Assembly: GCF_004365705.1 (NCBI RefSeq)
Contig: NZ_SOBN01000001.1
Coordinates: 1,364,001-1,428,000 of the forward strand
DNA length: 64,000 bases
From: Streptomyces sp. 846.5
GTDB taxonomy: Bacteria; Actinomycetota; Actinomycetes; Streptomycetales; Streptomycetaceae
Reading direction: 5' to 3'
Below are positions 16,620-24,248 of the stretch, piece by piece. Position 1 is the stretch's first letter. Each line of letters begins with the position of its first letter. Under the pieces are notes generated by a model. The model was given only the letters and a program-made list of their open reading frames with translations. It had not been told where the DNA came from and made no database searches. Position numbers and translations under genes: made by a program.

Positions 16620-17936
16620 ATGGGCATGCCGATGATCAATCCGCCGCGGCGCGTCGCCGTACTGGCCGACTCGGACAGCCGTTGGAAGTGGGGGGCCGCT
16701 CTGGCCCGCAGAATCGCCGCTGAGGCGACCCTGGACGCCTACTTCCTGAACGGCCGTGCCACGCCCACCGAACGGCAGCTCGCCGAGGTCGGCGTCGTCC
16801 CCGACTCGTCCTGCGAGGTGACCATCGCCGAGTTCCTCGCCGACCCCCGGGTCGGCGAGGCGGACGTCCTGATCCTCGCCCTGGTCGGCGGGGGCGCGCA
16901 GGCGCTGCTGCACGGGACGGCGCGGGCCTGGTCCGCACTCCCCCGACGGCCCGTCGTGATCACCGGCTACGTCGGCGTCGTCTACGAGAAGCTCACCGAC
17001 GGACTGCTGCTCAGGGCCGGCTCCGACATCGTGCTCGCCAACACCACCGCGGACGCCGAACGCTTCCGCGAGGTGCTGGCGGGCGTCGGCGCCGATCCGG
17101 GCAGCGTGGTGGAGACCGCCCTGCCGTTCCTGGGCGGTGCGCAGTACGTGCCGGCCCCCGAGGAGCGCCGTTTCACGGTGTGCTTCGCCGCGCAGCCCTC
17201 GGCGCCGCGCAGCCGGTCGGCCCGTCGGCAGCTGCTGGAACGCGCCGCCCAGCACGCCCGGCGCTACCCGGACCGCGACGTCCTGGTGAAACTGCGCAGC
17301 CTACCCGGCGAGCAGACCACCCATGTCGAAGACTTTCCTTACCAACGGCTGCTGCATGAACTCACCATCCCGGCGCCGTTCAACCTCGACCCGGTGTACG
17401 GGCACATGAGCGATGTGCTGGACCGCACCGACCTGCTGGTCACGGTGAGCTCCACAGCCGCGCTGGAGTCGCTGCACCGCTCCATCCCCACGGCGGTGCT
17501 CACCGACTTCGGCGTCCGCGAGCCGCTGGGCAACCACTACTTCATCGGCTCCGGCTGCCTCGCCTCCTGGGACGAGCTGGACGCCGGGACCGTCCCGGTC
17601 CCGGACCAGCGGTGGCTGCGGCGGCACGGCGTGCTGTCCGACGAGCCCTACCGGGCCCTGCGGGAGCGGATCGGCGAACTCCGCAGCCTCCCGGAGATGC
17701 CCTCGATCGTCCCCTACTACTCCGAGTCACGCGCCAGCGGCTACCAGCCGGCCCTGCTGCGGCGCTACGGCCTGGATCCCAAGGGCGCACCGCTGGTCGA
17801 CGTGCCCGCACCGGACCGGCGCGCCGGCGCGCTCAACCGAATCGTCCGCCGCACCGTCCGCCGTTCCGCCCGCAGCTGCTACCGGCTGGGCGCGCAGCGG
17901 GTGGCGCCCGTCATCCGCCGCTGGGGGCAGCTGTGA
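16620..17936 (+). CDS. DUF6716-type putative glycosyltransferase, first gene of nonulosonate operon
   Basis: A 438-residue cytosolic protein with a Rossmann-like start (RRVAVLADSDSRWKWGAAL). It also has a TGYVGVVYEKLTDGLLLRAGSD segment and a second half (DLLVTVSSTAALESLHRSIP) that looks like the donor-binding domain of a GT-B glycosyltransferase. The pattern matches the DUF6716 putative glycosyltransferases that accompany NeuA/NeuB-like genes in Streptomyces. Donor and acceptor are not known. It overlaps the next gene by four bases (GTGA), so the proteins are translationally coupled. The 72 bases upstream are A/T-rich, with a TTCTT...AAGAA inverted pair, and probably hold the operon promoter. 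Confidence 0.75.
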   Translation: MGMPMINPPRRVAVLADSDSRWKWGAALARRIAAEATLDAYFLNGRATPTERQLAEVGVVPDSSCEVTIAEFLADPRVGEADVLILALVGGGAQALLHGTARAWSALPRRPVVITGYVGVVYEKLTDGLLLRAGSDIVLANTTADAERFREVLAGVGADPGSVVETALPFLGGAQYVPAPEERRFTVCFAAQPSAPRSRSARRQLLERAAQHARRYPDRDVLVKLRSLPGEQTTHVEDFPYQRLLHELTIPAPFNLDPVYGHMSDVLDRTDLLVTVSSTAALESLHRSIPTAVLTDFGVREPLGNHYFIGSGCLASWDELDAGTVPVPDQRWLRRHGVLSDEPYRALRERIGELRSLPEMPSIVPYYSESRASGYQPALLRRYGLDPKGAPLVDVPAPDRRAGALNRIVRRTVRRSARSCYRLGAQRVAPVIRRWGQL

Positions 17937-19189
17937 CTCCTGATCAGCCCGACACGCAGCCCGACGTCCTGGTGGTGATCCCCGCCCGCGGGGGCTCCAA
18001 GGGCGTCCCGGGGAAGAACCTCGCGCCGGTCGGCGGCGAGCCGCTGGTGGCCCGCGCGGTCCGGGCGTCGGTGCAGGCGCGCCGCACCACCCGGGTCGTG
18101 GTCTCCACCGACGACGTCGGGATCATGACCGCCGCCGGGGCCGCCGGTGCCCAGGTGGTCCGGCGCCCGGCCGACATCGCCGGCGACACCTCCAGCAGCG
18201 AGAGCGCGGTGCTGCACGTCCTGGACGAGCTGGCCCGAGCGGAGGTCCCGGACCCGGAGGTGGTGGTGCTGGTGCAGTGCACCAGCCCGTTCCTGACGCC
18301 GGAGGAGATCGACGGCGTGGTCGCGGCCGTGCTGGACGACGGGGCCGACTCGGCCCTGACGGCCGCGCCGTTCCACGGATTCCTGTGGCGGACCGACAGT
18401 GTGGGGGCTCCCTCCAGTCACGGCGTGAACCACGACCACGCCCACCGGCCGCGACGGCAGGACCGCCCGGAGGACCTGCTGGAGACCGGAGCCGCCTATG
18501 CGATGCGCACCGACGGCTTCCGGGCCGCCGGGCACCGCTTCTTCGGCAGCGTCGCGCTGGTGCGCACCGATCCCGCCCGGGTGCTGGAGATCGATGAACC
18601 CGACGACCTGGCCCGGGCCCGGGCGCTGGCCCCGCTGCTGCTCACCGACCCGGCCGCCGCCGACCCGACCGTCCAGGAGCAGGACCTGACCGCCCCGGTG
18701 CGGCTGCCCGGCCGGGAGGACATCGACGCCGTGGTGCTGGACTTCGACGGCACCCAGACCGACGACCGGGTCTGGATCGACGCCGACGGCCGGGAGACCG
18801 TGGCGGTGCACCGCGGCGACGGCCTGGGCGTGGCCCGGCTGGTGCGCGCCGGGCTGACCGTGCTGATCCTCTCCACCGAGGCCAACCCGGTGGTGTCGAC
18901 CCGGGCCCGCAAGCTCAATGTCCCCGTCCTGCAGGGCATCGCCCGGAAGGACCAAGCCCTCGCCCTGTGGGCCGAGACCCATTCGATCGACCTCAGAAGG
19001 GTCCTCTACCTGGGCAACGACGTGAACGACCTGTCCTGCTTCAGCCTTGTCGGCTGGCCCACCGCCGTCGCCGACGCACAACCGGAAGTGCTCGACCGCG
19101 CCCGCTCCGTGACGGAACGTCGCGGCGGCCATGGCGCCGTGCGCGAAATAGCCTCCTGGCTCCTTGGAAAGGAACTACTCCACCCATGA
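17933..19189 (+). CDS. CMP-nonulosonate (acylneuraminate) cytidylyltransferase fused to HAD phosphatase
   Basis: A 418-residue two-domain enzyme. Residues 1-230 are a CMP-sialate synthetase: the nucleotide loop PARGGSKGVPGKNL, CTSPFLTPEEID, and RPRRQDRPEDLLETGAAYAM. Residues 260-410 are a KdsC-type HAD phosphatase with DFDGTQTDD and GNDVNDLSC. The pair suggests dephosphorylation of a nonulosonate 9-phosphate (Kdn-9-P) followed by CMP activation, in the cytosol. Bacterial Neu5Ac synthesis needs no phosphatase, so Kdn is the likelier product; this is an inference. GTG at 17933 overlaps the previous stop, and the end overlaps neuB by four bases. A short unusual stretch (VGAPSS) interrupts the usual loop near 18400-18420. 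Confidence 0.9.
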   Translation: MTPDQPDTQPDVLVVIPARGGSKGVPGKNLAPVGGEPLVARAVRASVQARRTTRVVVSTDDVGIMTAAGAAGAQVVRRPADIAGDTSSSESAVLHVLDELARAEVPDPEVVVLVQCTSPFLTPEEIDGVVAAVLDDGADSALTAAPFHGFLWRTDSVGAPSSHGVNHDHAHRPRRQDRPEDLLETGAAYAMRTDGFRAAGHRFFGSVALVRTDPARVLEIDEPDDLARARALAPLLLTDPAAADPTVQEQDLTAPVRLPGREDIDAVVLDFDGTQTDDRVWIDADGRETVAVHRGDGLGVARLVRAGLTVLILSTEANPVVSTRARKLNVPVLQGIARKDQALALWAETHSIDLRRVLYLGNDVNDLSCFSLVGWPTAVADAQPEVLDRARSVTERRGGHGAVREIASWLLGKELLHP

Positions 19190-20199
19190 TCACCAACCGT
19201 ACCGACGCCAAGCCTGCTCCTGCTGAGACCAAGCTCGCGGACACCGCCCGGCTGCGTCCCCTCGGCGACAAGCTGGCCGGCCCCGGCCAGCCCGTCTACG
19301 TGGTCGGCGAGATCGGCATCAACCACAACGGCGAGCTGGACAACGCCTTCGCGCTGATCGACGCCGCCGCCGACGCCGGCTGCGACGCGGTCAAGTTCCA
19401 GAAGCGCACCCCGGAGATCTGCACCCCGCGCGACCAGTGGGACATCGAGCGGGACACCCCCTGGGGCCGGATGACCTACATCGACTACCGCCACCGGGTG
19501 GAGTTCGGCGAGGACGAGTACCGCGCCATCGACGCACACTGCAAGAAGCGCGGCATCGCCTGGTTCGCCTCCCCGTGGGACGTCCCCAGCGTCGACTTCC
19601 TGGAGCAGTTCGACCAGCCCGCCTTCAAGGTCGCCTCGGCCAGCCTCACCGACGACGACCTGCTGCGCCGGCTCCGCGAGACCGGCCGGACGATCATCAT
19701 CTCCACCGGCATGTCGACGCCCCGTCAGATCCGGCACGCGGTCGAGGTCCTGGGCAGCGAGCGCATCCTGATGTGCCACACCACCAGCACCTACCCGGCC
19801 CCGACCGACCAGCTCAACCTGCGGATGCTGGAGACCCTGCGCCGCGAGTACCCCAATGTGCCGATCGGCTACTCCGGCCACGAGATCGGCCTGCAGACCA
19901 CCCTCGCCGCGGTGGCGCTGGGCGCGGTCTTCGTGGAGCGGCACATCACCCTGGACCGCGCCATGTGGGGCTCCGACCAGAGCGCCTCGGTGGAGCCCGG
20001 CGGCCTGGAGCGCCTGGTGCGCGACATCCGGGTGGTCGAGGCGGCCCTGGGCGACGGGGTCAAGCGGGTGTACGACGCCGAGCGCGCCGCCATGGCCAAG
20101 CTGCGCCGGGTGCCGGGCAACCTCAGCGCCCTGCCCCAGCAGCGCAACGGCGAGGGCAGCACCGGCCCGCAGAGCACCGAGTCGGCAGTCGCCTCGTGA
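19186..20199 (+). CDS. NeuB-family N-acetylneuraminate / Kdn-9-phosphate synthase
   Basis: A 337-residue enzyme of the NeuB (PEP condensation) family. It has the opening EIGINHNGELDNA, DAVKFQKRTPE, the substrate stretch ASASLTDDDLL, ISTGMSTPRQIRHAV, HTTSTYPAP, GYSGHEIG and ERHITLDRAMWGSDQSAS. It joins phosphoenolpyruvate to a mannose derivative (ManNAc, or mannose-6-phosphate in the Kdn route). The protein ends shortly after the TIM barrel; I see no C-terminal antifreeze-like (SAF) domain, which many NeuB proteins use to close the active site of the partner subunit. ATG at 19186 overlaps the previous stop; GGAAAGGA lies upstream. The 3' end overlaps the next gene by four bases. Confidence 0.92.
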   Translation: MITNRTDAKPAPAETKLADTARLRPLGDKLAGPGQPVYVVGEIGINHNGELDNAFALIDAAADAGCDAVKFQKRTPEICTPRDQWDIERDTPWGRMTYIDYRHRVEFGEDEYRAIDAHCKKRGIAWFASPWDVPSVDFLEQFDQPAFKVASASLTDDDLLRRLRETGRTIIISTGMSTPRQIRHAVEVLGSERILMCHTTSTYPAPTDQLNLRMLETLRREYPNVPIGYSGHEIGLQTTLAAVALGAVFVERHITLDRAMWGSDQSASVEPGGLERLVRDIRVVEAALGDGVKRVYDAERAAMAKLRRVPGNLSALPQQRNGEGSTGPQSTESAVAS

Positions 20200-21242
20200 C
20201 CTCACCCGCGCTCGCGCTGGTGGAGAGCCCGGCCCAGCTGCTGAACGTGCTGGAGTGGGCTCTCGGCGACCGCCGCGGGGCGGACGAGGGGCCGGTGTCC
20301 GTCGCCGTCCTGCTGCCCCAGGACGAGCCGACCCGGCGTCAACTCGCCGCCGTGTCGGCGCTGGCCCGCTCCGCCGGGCTGCGGGTGAGCGCGTACGAGG
20401 TACGCGGCCGTGCCGCCGCCCTGGCCGGCTGCTGCGCCCTGCTGGCGCCGCGGCTGGCCGGGGCCCGCCGGCTGATCCTCGGCGACCCCTTCTCCCGGCT
20501 GGTCCAGCTGCTGCTGCCGCTGTCCCCGGCCGGGGAGCTGGTCCTGGTCGACGACGGGACGGCGACGCTGGAGCTGTCCGAACTGCTCCTGGCCGGACGC
20601 CCGCTGGTCCGCTGGCACCGCAGCGGGACCGGGCGCGCCTCCGGGGCCGCCGGGCGGACCACCCGCCGGCTCACTCCGCGCCGGGGGCACCGGCTGGAAC
20701 TCTTCACCGCGATGGGCGGTCCGCTGGCGCTCCCCCCGGGCACCGTCGCCGGCACCAACCAGTACAGCTGGGCGCGCGACCGGTTCGGACCCCCCACCGT
20801 GGTCCCCCTGGTGGACCTGGCCGGCTGCTCGCTGGTGGAGACCGGCCTGGTCACCGTCGAGCGCTATGTCCAGGGAGTGGCCGAACTGGCCCGCCGCCGC
20901 GGCGTCTCCCGCTATCTGGCGCACCGCCGGGAGGCGCCGGAGAAACTGCGGCAACTGGAGCTGGCGGCGCAGGTCGAGGTCGTCCAGCCGCGGCTCCCGC
21001 TGGAGCTCGCCGTGCTGACCGAGCCGATCGGCGGCACGGTGCTGAGCTTCCCGTCCACGGTCCTGCACACCCTCCCCCGGATCCTGCGGGGCCACCCGGT
21101 CGAGGTCACCGCCTGCGAGTCCATCCGCGACTGGCTGCGCCCGGACGCCCCCGCGCACGCCTCGGTCTTCCTCCGGCGCGTCACCGGCGGCGCCGGGGCA
21201 CCGGCAGTCAGCCCCACCGCAGCGGTCAGGAGGCCGCACTGA
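20196..21242 (+). CDS. Putative sialyltransferase-like glycosyltransferase (GT38/GT52-like)
   Basis: A 348-residue protein, coupled by a GTGA overlap to neuB. It contains VLVDDGTATLEL, matching the D/E-D/E-G motif of bacterial sialyltransferases, YLAHRREAPEKL in the place of the HP-type motif, and LSFPSTVLHTLP in the place of the Ser/Thr motif. These families form an inverting GT-B fold that uses CMP-sugars. The role that fits the context is transfer or polymerisation of the CMP-activated nonulosonate from the upstream enzymes. Motif recognition is by eye, and the rest of the sequence is divergent, so the family call is tentative. Confidence 0.7.
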   Translation: MTSPALALVESPAQLLNVLEWALGDRRGADEGPVSVAVLLPQDEPTRRQLAAVSALARSAGLRVSAYEVRGRAAALAGCCALLAPRLAGARRLILGDPFSRLVQLLLPLSPAGELVLVDDGTATLELSELLLAGRPLVRWHRSGTGRASGAAGRTTRRLTPRRGHRLELFTAMGGPLALPPGTVAGTNQYSWARDRFGPPTVVPLVDLAGCSLVETGLVTVERYVQGVAELARRRGVSRYLAHRREAPEKLRQLELAAQVEVVQPRLPLELAVLTEPIGGTVLSFPSTVLHTLPRILRGHPVEVTACESIRDWLRPDAPAHASVFLRRVTGGAGAPAVSPTAAVRRPH

Positions 21243-21243
21243 C

Positions 21244-22155
21244 ATGAGCAGCCAGACTCTCGACGCGGGCCCGGCCCGCCCCGAGCGGCTCGCCGAGCCG
21301 ACCTCCGCCGAGCTCGCCGCCCGGTACGGGCTGACCGTTCCCGGCCAGCGACCGCCGTTCTGGGAGTACGTGGCCTCGCTGGTGGCCTACCGCAGTTTCA
21401 CCTTCGCCTACGCCCGGGCGCGGGTGGCCAGCGTCTACTCCTCGGCGCGGCTGGGGCCGCTGTGGAACGTGCTGACACCGCTGCTGCACATCGGGGTCTA
21501 CTACTTGGTGTTCGGCTGGATGATGGACCGCAAGGCCGGGTCGGGCGAGAGCTACATCGGCTTCCTCTCCATCGGCGTGTTCGTCTTCAGCTACAGCCGC
21601 GAGGCCTTCGCGGTCGGGACCAAGTCGGTGGCCGACCGGCTGACGCTGATCCGGGCGCTGTCCTTCCCCCGGGCGCTGCTGCCGCTGGCCACGGTGGTGC
21701 AGCAGCTCATCATCCTGGGCTTCTCGCTGGGGATCGTGGTCTGGATCCTGGTGGCCGTGGGTCAGATCCCCTCGTTCCGATGGCTGCAGATCCTGCCGGC
21801 CCTGTTCCTGCAGACCCTGTTCAACATCGGAGCGGCACTGGTCATGGCCAGGATCGGCGCGGTGCTGCGGGATCTGCGCGAGCTGGTCCCCTGGGTGCTC
21901 CGGGTCTGGATGTACACCTGCGGCGTGATGTACAGCCTCAACAAACTGACAGCACACGCGCCGGACTGGGTCCGGCTGATGCTGGAGCTCAACCCCGGCG
22001 CGATCTACATCGAGCTGTCCCGGCACGCACTGCTGGACGGCTACGGACAGACGACGCCGCACGCGTGGTCTGCCGGGTTGTTCTGGGCGGTGCTGTCGCT
22101 GGGGACGGGGTTGGTGTTCTTCTGGCGGGCTGAGCATCGGTATGGGCGGGGGTAG
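21244..22155 (+). CDS. ABC-2 type polysaccharide export permease (TagG/Wzm-like)
   Basis: A 303-residue permease with about six membrane helices. It has the polysaccharide-exporter opening FTFAYARARVASVYSSARLGPLWNVLTPLL and the end region LELNPGAIYIELSRHALLDG. TagG/KpsM/Wzm permeases form a channel with a separate ATP-binding subunit to move lipid-linked glycans outward. AGGAGG at 21228-21233 precedes the ATG; the previous stop is one base away. No ATP-binding partner gene occurs in this window: after the stop comes an inverted repeat and then a leftward response regulator. It is likely the last gene of the operon. Confidence 0.9.
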   Translation: MSSQTLDAGPARPERLAEPTSAELAARYGLTVPGQRPPFWEYVASLVAYRSFTFAYARARVASVYSSARLGPLWNVLTPLLHIGVYYLVFGWMMDRKAGSGESYIGFLSIGVFVFSYSREAFAVGTKSVADRLTLIRALSFPRALLPLATVVQQLIILGFSLGIVVWILVAVGQIPSFRWLQILPALFLQTLFNIGAALVMARIGAVLRDLRELVPWVLRVWMYTCGVMYSLNKLTAHAPDWVRLMLELNPGAIYIELSRHALLDGYGQTTPHAWSAGLFWAVLSLGTGLVFFWRAEHRYGRG

Positions 22156-22191
22156 GTTCGGTTTTTGGGTGCGGGCGCTGCATGGCTTGTC

Positions 22192-22263
22192 GCGCAGTTC
22201 CCCGCGCCCCTAGGGGTCTGCAACTGGCTCAGTTGCACTTGCTAGGGGCGCGGGGAACTGCGC
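22192..22263. repeat. REP-like inverted repeat, copy 2
   Basis: The same 20-base arms as at 10411 occur at 22192-22211 and 22244-22263, again perfect, with an inner GCAACTG/CAGTTGC pair. It lies between the convergent permease and response-regulator genes and could terminate both. Confidence 0.9.
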
Positions 22264-22296
22264 GAACAACCAGCTACGGTCCGCACCATGGTCCCG

Positions 22297-22962
22297 TCAC
22301 CCCAGCCACCCCGGACGAACCAACCCCGACTCATAGGCCAGCACGACCAACTGAGCCCGGTCCCGAGCCCCCAGTTTCACCATCGCCCGGCTGACATGCG
22401 TCTTAGCAGTCAACGGACTGACCACCAACCGCCCGGCGATCTCGTCGTTGGACAGGCCCAGCCCGACCAGCGCGACGACCTCGCGCTCACGTTCCGTCAG
22501 CCGATCGAGCGGCGCGGACGCGTCGGGCTCCTTGGAGCGTGCGGCGAACTCCGAGATCAGCCGCCGGGTCACCCCCGGTGACAGCAGCCCGTCGCCGCCG
22601 TGGACCGCCCGCACCGCGCGGACCAGCTCGGCCGGCTCCGTGTCCTTGACCAGGAACCCGGCCGCGCCGGACCGCAGCGCCTCGAACACGTACTCGTCCA
22701 GCTCGAAGGTGGTCAGCACGACCACCTTGACCTGGGCCAGCGCCGGATCGCCGGAGATGATCCGGGTCGCGGCCAGCCCGTCCTGCCCGGGCATCCGAAT
22801 GTCCATCAGCACCACGTCGGGCAGTAGTTCACGGGTCAGCCGGGTCGCGGCAAGGCCGTCGTCGGCCTCGGCCACCACCTCGATGTCGGGCTGGGCGTCC
22901 AGCAGCGAGCGGAAGCCTGCCCGGACCAGCACCTGGTCGTCGGCGAGCAGAACACGGATCAT
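22297..22962 (-). CDS. NarL/FixJ-family response regulator
   Basis: A 221-residue two-domain regulator. The receiver domain has the acidic pair in LLADDQ, the phospho-acceptor Asp in VVLMDIRMPG, the Thr in VLTTFE, and the Lys in FLVKD. The C-terminal LuxR-type helix-turn-helix reads LTEREREVVALVGLGLSNDEIA and TAKTHVSRAM. It overlaps the upstream histidine kinase gene by four bases (ATGA), so the two form one two-component system. Target genes are not evident; no transporter or stress gene adjoins it on the same strand. Confidence 0.95.
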   Translation of the reverse strand: MIRVLLADDQVLVRAGFRSLLDAQPDIEVVAEADDGLAATRLTRELLPDVVLMDIRMPGQDGLAATRIISGDPALAQVKVVVLTTFELDEYVFEALRSGAAGFLVKDTEPAELVRAVRAVHGGDGLLSPGVTRRLISEFAARSKEPDASAPLDRLTEREREVVALVGLGLSNDEIAGRLVVSPLTAKTHVSRAMVKLGARDRAQLVVLAYESGLVRPGWLG

Positions 22963-24155
22963 GGCATCTCCAACGGCAGCTCGGCATGGACGCGAAAGCC
23001 TGTTCCCGCCGCCGCGGCGCTGACACTGCCGCCCAGCGCGGCGACCCGCTCCCGCATCCCGGTGAGCCCGCTGCCGGACCCTCCGGCCCGGGGGCCGCCG
23101 GTGGTGGAGAGCGGTCCGGGGTCCTCGATGTCGAGGGTCAGCGCCTCGTCGGCGAAGGCGAGTTCGACCTGCGCGGTGCGGGCCGAGGAATGGCGGATGA
23201 CATTGGTCAGCGCCTCCTGGACGATGCGGAAGGCGGCGAGCTCGACGCCCTGCGGCAAGGTCCTGGGGGTGCCGGTGGTGCGCAGGGTGACGTCCAGTCC
23301 TGCGGTACGGGCCTGCGCGACCAGCTCGTCGAGCCGGTTCAGGCCGGGCGCCGGGGTGCGCGGCGCCGCATCGGCCCGGCCCGGGGTGCGCAGGGTGCCG
23401 AGGACCTGGCGGACCTCGCCCAGCGCCTCCTTGCTGGTCTGCTTGATCGTGGTGAGCGCGGTCCTGGCCTGCTCGGGGTCGCCGTCCAGCAGTTCCAGCG
23501 CCACCCCGGCCTGGATGTTGATCAGCGAGATGCTGTGCGCCAGTACGTCGTGCAGCTCGCGGGCGATGGCGAGGCGCTGCTCGTCCGCGATCCGCTGCTC
23601 GCGTTCGGCCCGGACCTGGCGCCGCTGCTCGCGCTGTTCGACTCGGCTCCGGATCACCTCGGCGGCCAGCACCACCAGCAGCAGCCAGGCGATCGTGCCC
23701 AGTTCCCGGGCCCAGTTGCCGCCGTGGTCCCACCGCAGCTTCCCGGTCGCCAGTGACAGCGTCAGATGGGCGAGGTAGAGACCGGCGATGGAGATCCAGG
23801 CGGCCCTGCGGTGCCCGGCGAGGATCGCGTTGACGAAGCCGACCACGACGCTGAGGAAGATCGGCCCGTACGGGTAGCCGATCAGCAGATAGACCACCGC
23901 GACGGCGGCGGTGCCGGCACAGGCGACGACCGGCAGGCGGTTGCGCAGCAGCAGGATCAGCGGACCGAGCACCAGCAGCGCATAGCCGAGGTGGTCCAGC
24001 TGGTGCGCCTCCGGCTGACCGTCCTGGGTCGCACGGGTGCCGGCCACCTGGATCAGGGCCAGCCCGATGCTGCTGAACAGCACGGCGCGGGAGGGCCGGC
24101 GGCGCCCTCCGGCGCCCCACCGGCTGCTCTCTCCACGGGCTCGGGGACGGTCCAT
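22959..24155 (-). CDS. Sensor histidine kinase, HisKA_3 type
   Basis: A protein of about 398 residues. Several N-terminal membrane helices form the sensing part, then a coiled segment rich in Glu/Arg/Gln. The dimerisation/phospho-acceptor box is ARELHDVLAHSISLINIQAG, and the ATPase domain has an N-box (VQEALTNVIRHS) and G-boxes (DIEDPG, GSGSGLTGMRERV). It phosphorylates the NarL-type regulator encoded immediately downstream. No extracellular sensing domain is visible, so the signal is probably perceived in or at the membrane. I take ATG at 24155; in-frame starts at 24173 and 24194 are possible. Confidence 0.92.
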   Translation of the reverse strand: MDRPRARGESSRWGAGGRRRPSRAVLFSSIGLALIQVAGTRATQDGQPEAHQLDHLGYALLVLGPLILLLRNRLPVVACAGTAAVAVVYLLIGYPYGPIFLSVVVGFVNAILAGHRRAAWISIAGLYLAHLTLSLATGKLRWDHGGNWARELGTIAWLLLVVLAAEVIRSRVEQREQRRQVRAEREQRIADEQRLAIARELHDVLAHSISLINIQAGVALELLDGDPEQARTALTTIKQTSKEALGEVRQVLGTLRTPGRADAAPRTPAPGLNRLDELVAQARTAGLDVTLRTTGTPRTLPQGVELAAFRIVQEALTNVIRHSSARTAQVELAFADEALTLDIEDPGPLSTTGGPRAGGSGSGLTGMRERVAALGGSVSAAAAGTGFRVHAELPLEMP

Positions 24156-24248
24156 GCCGTCACCGTAGGTCATCACCGGGCCCGGCGGCGTCACCCCCGG
24201 GCGGACAGCCGCGCTACTCCCCGGGAAGTACGCCGCACCCTGCTGACC

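Noticed and set aside
18395-18425. GGGGGCTCCCTCC stretch in the CMP-synthetase gene as an inserted repeat
   Set aside because: It changes only a few residues of a loop (VGAPSS) and has no extended palindrome; too short to call.
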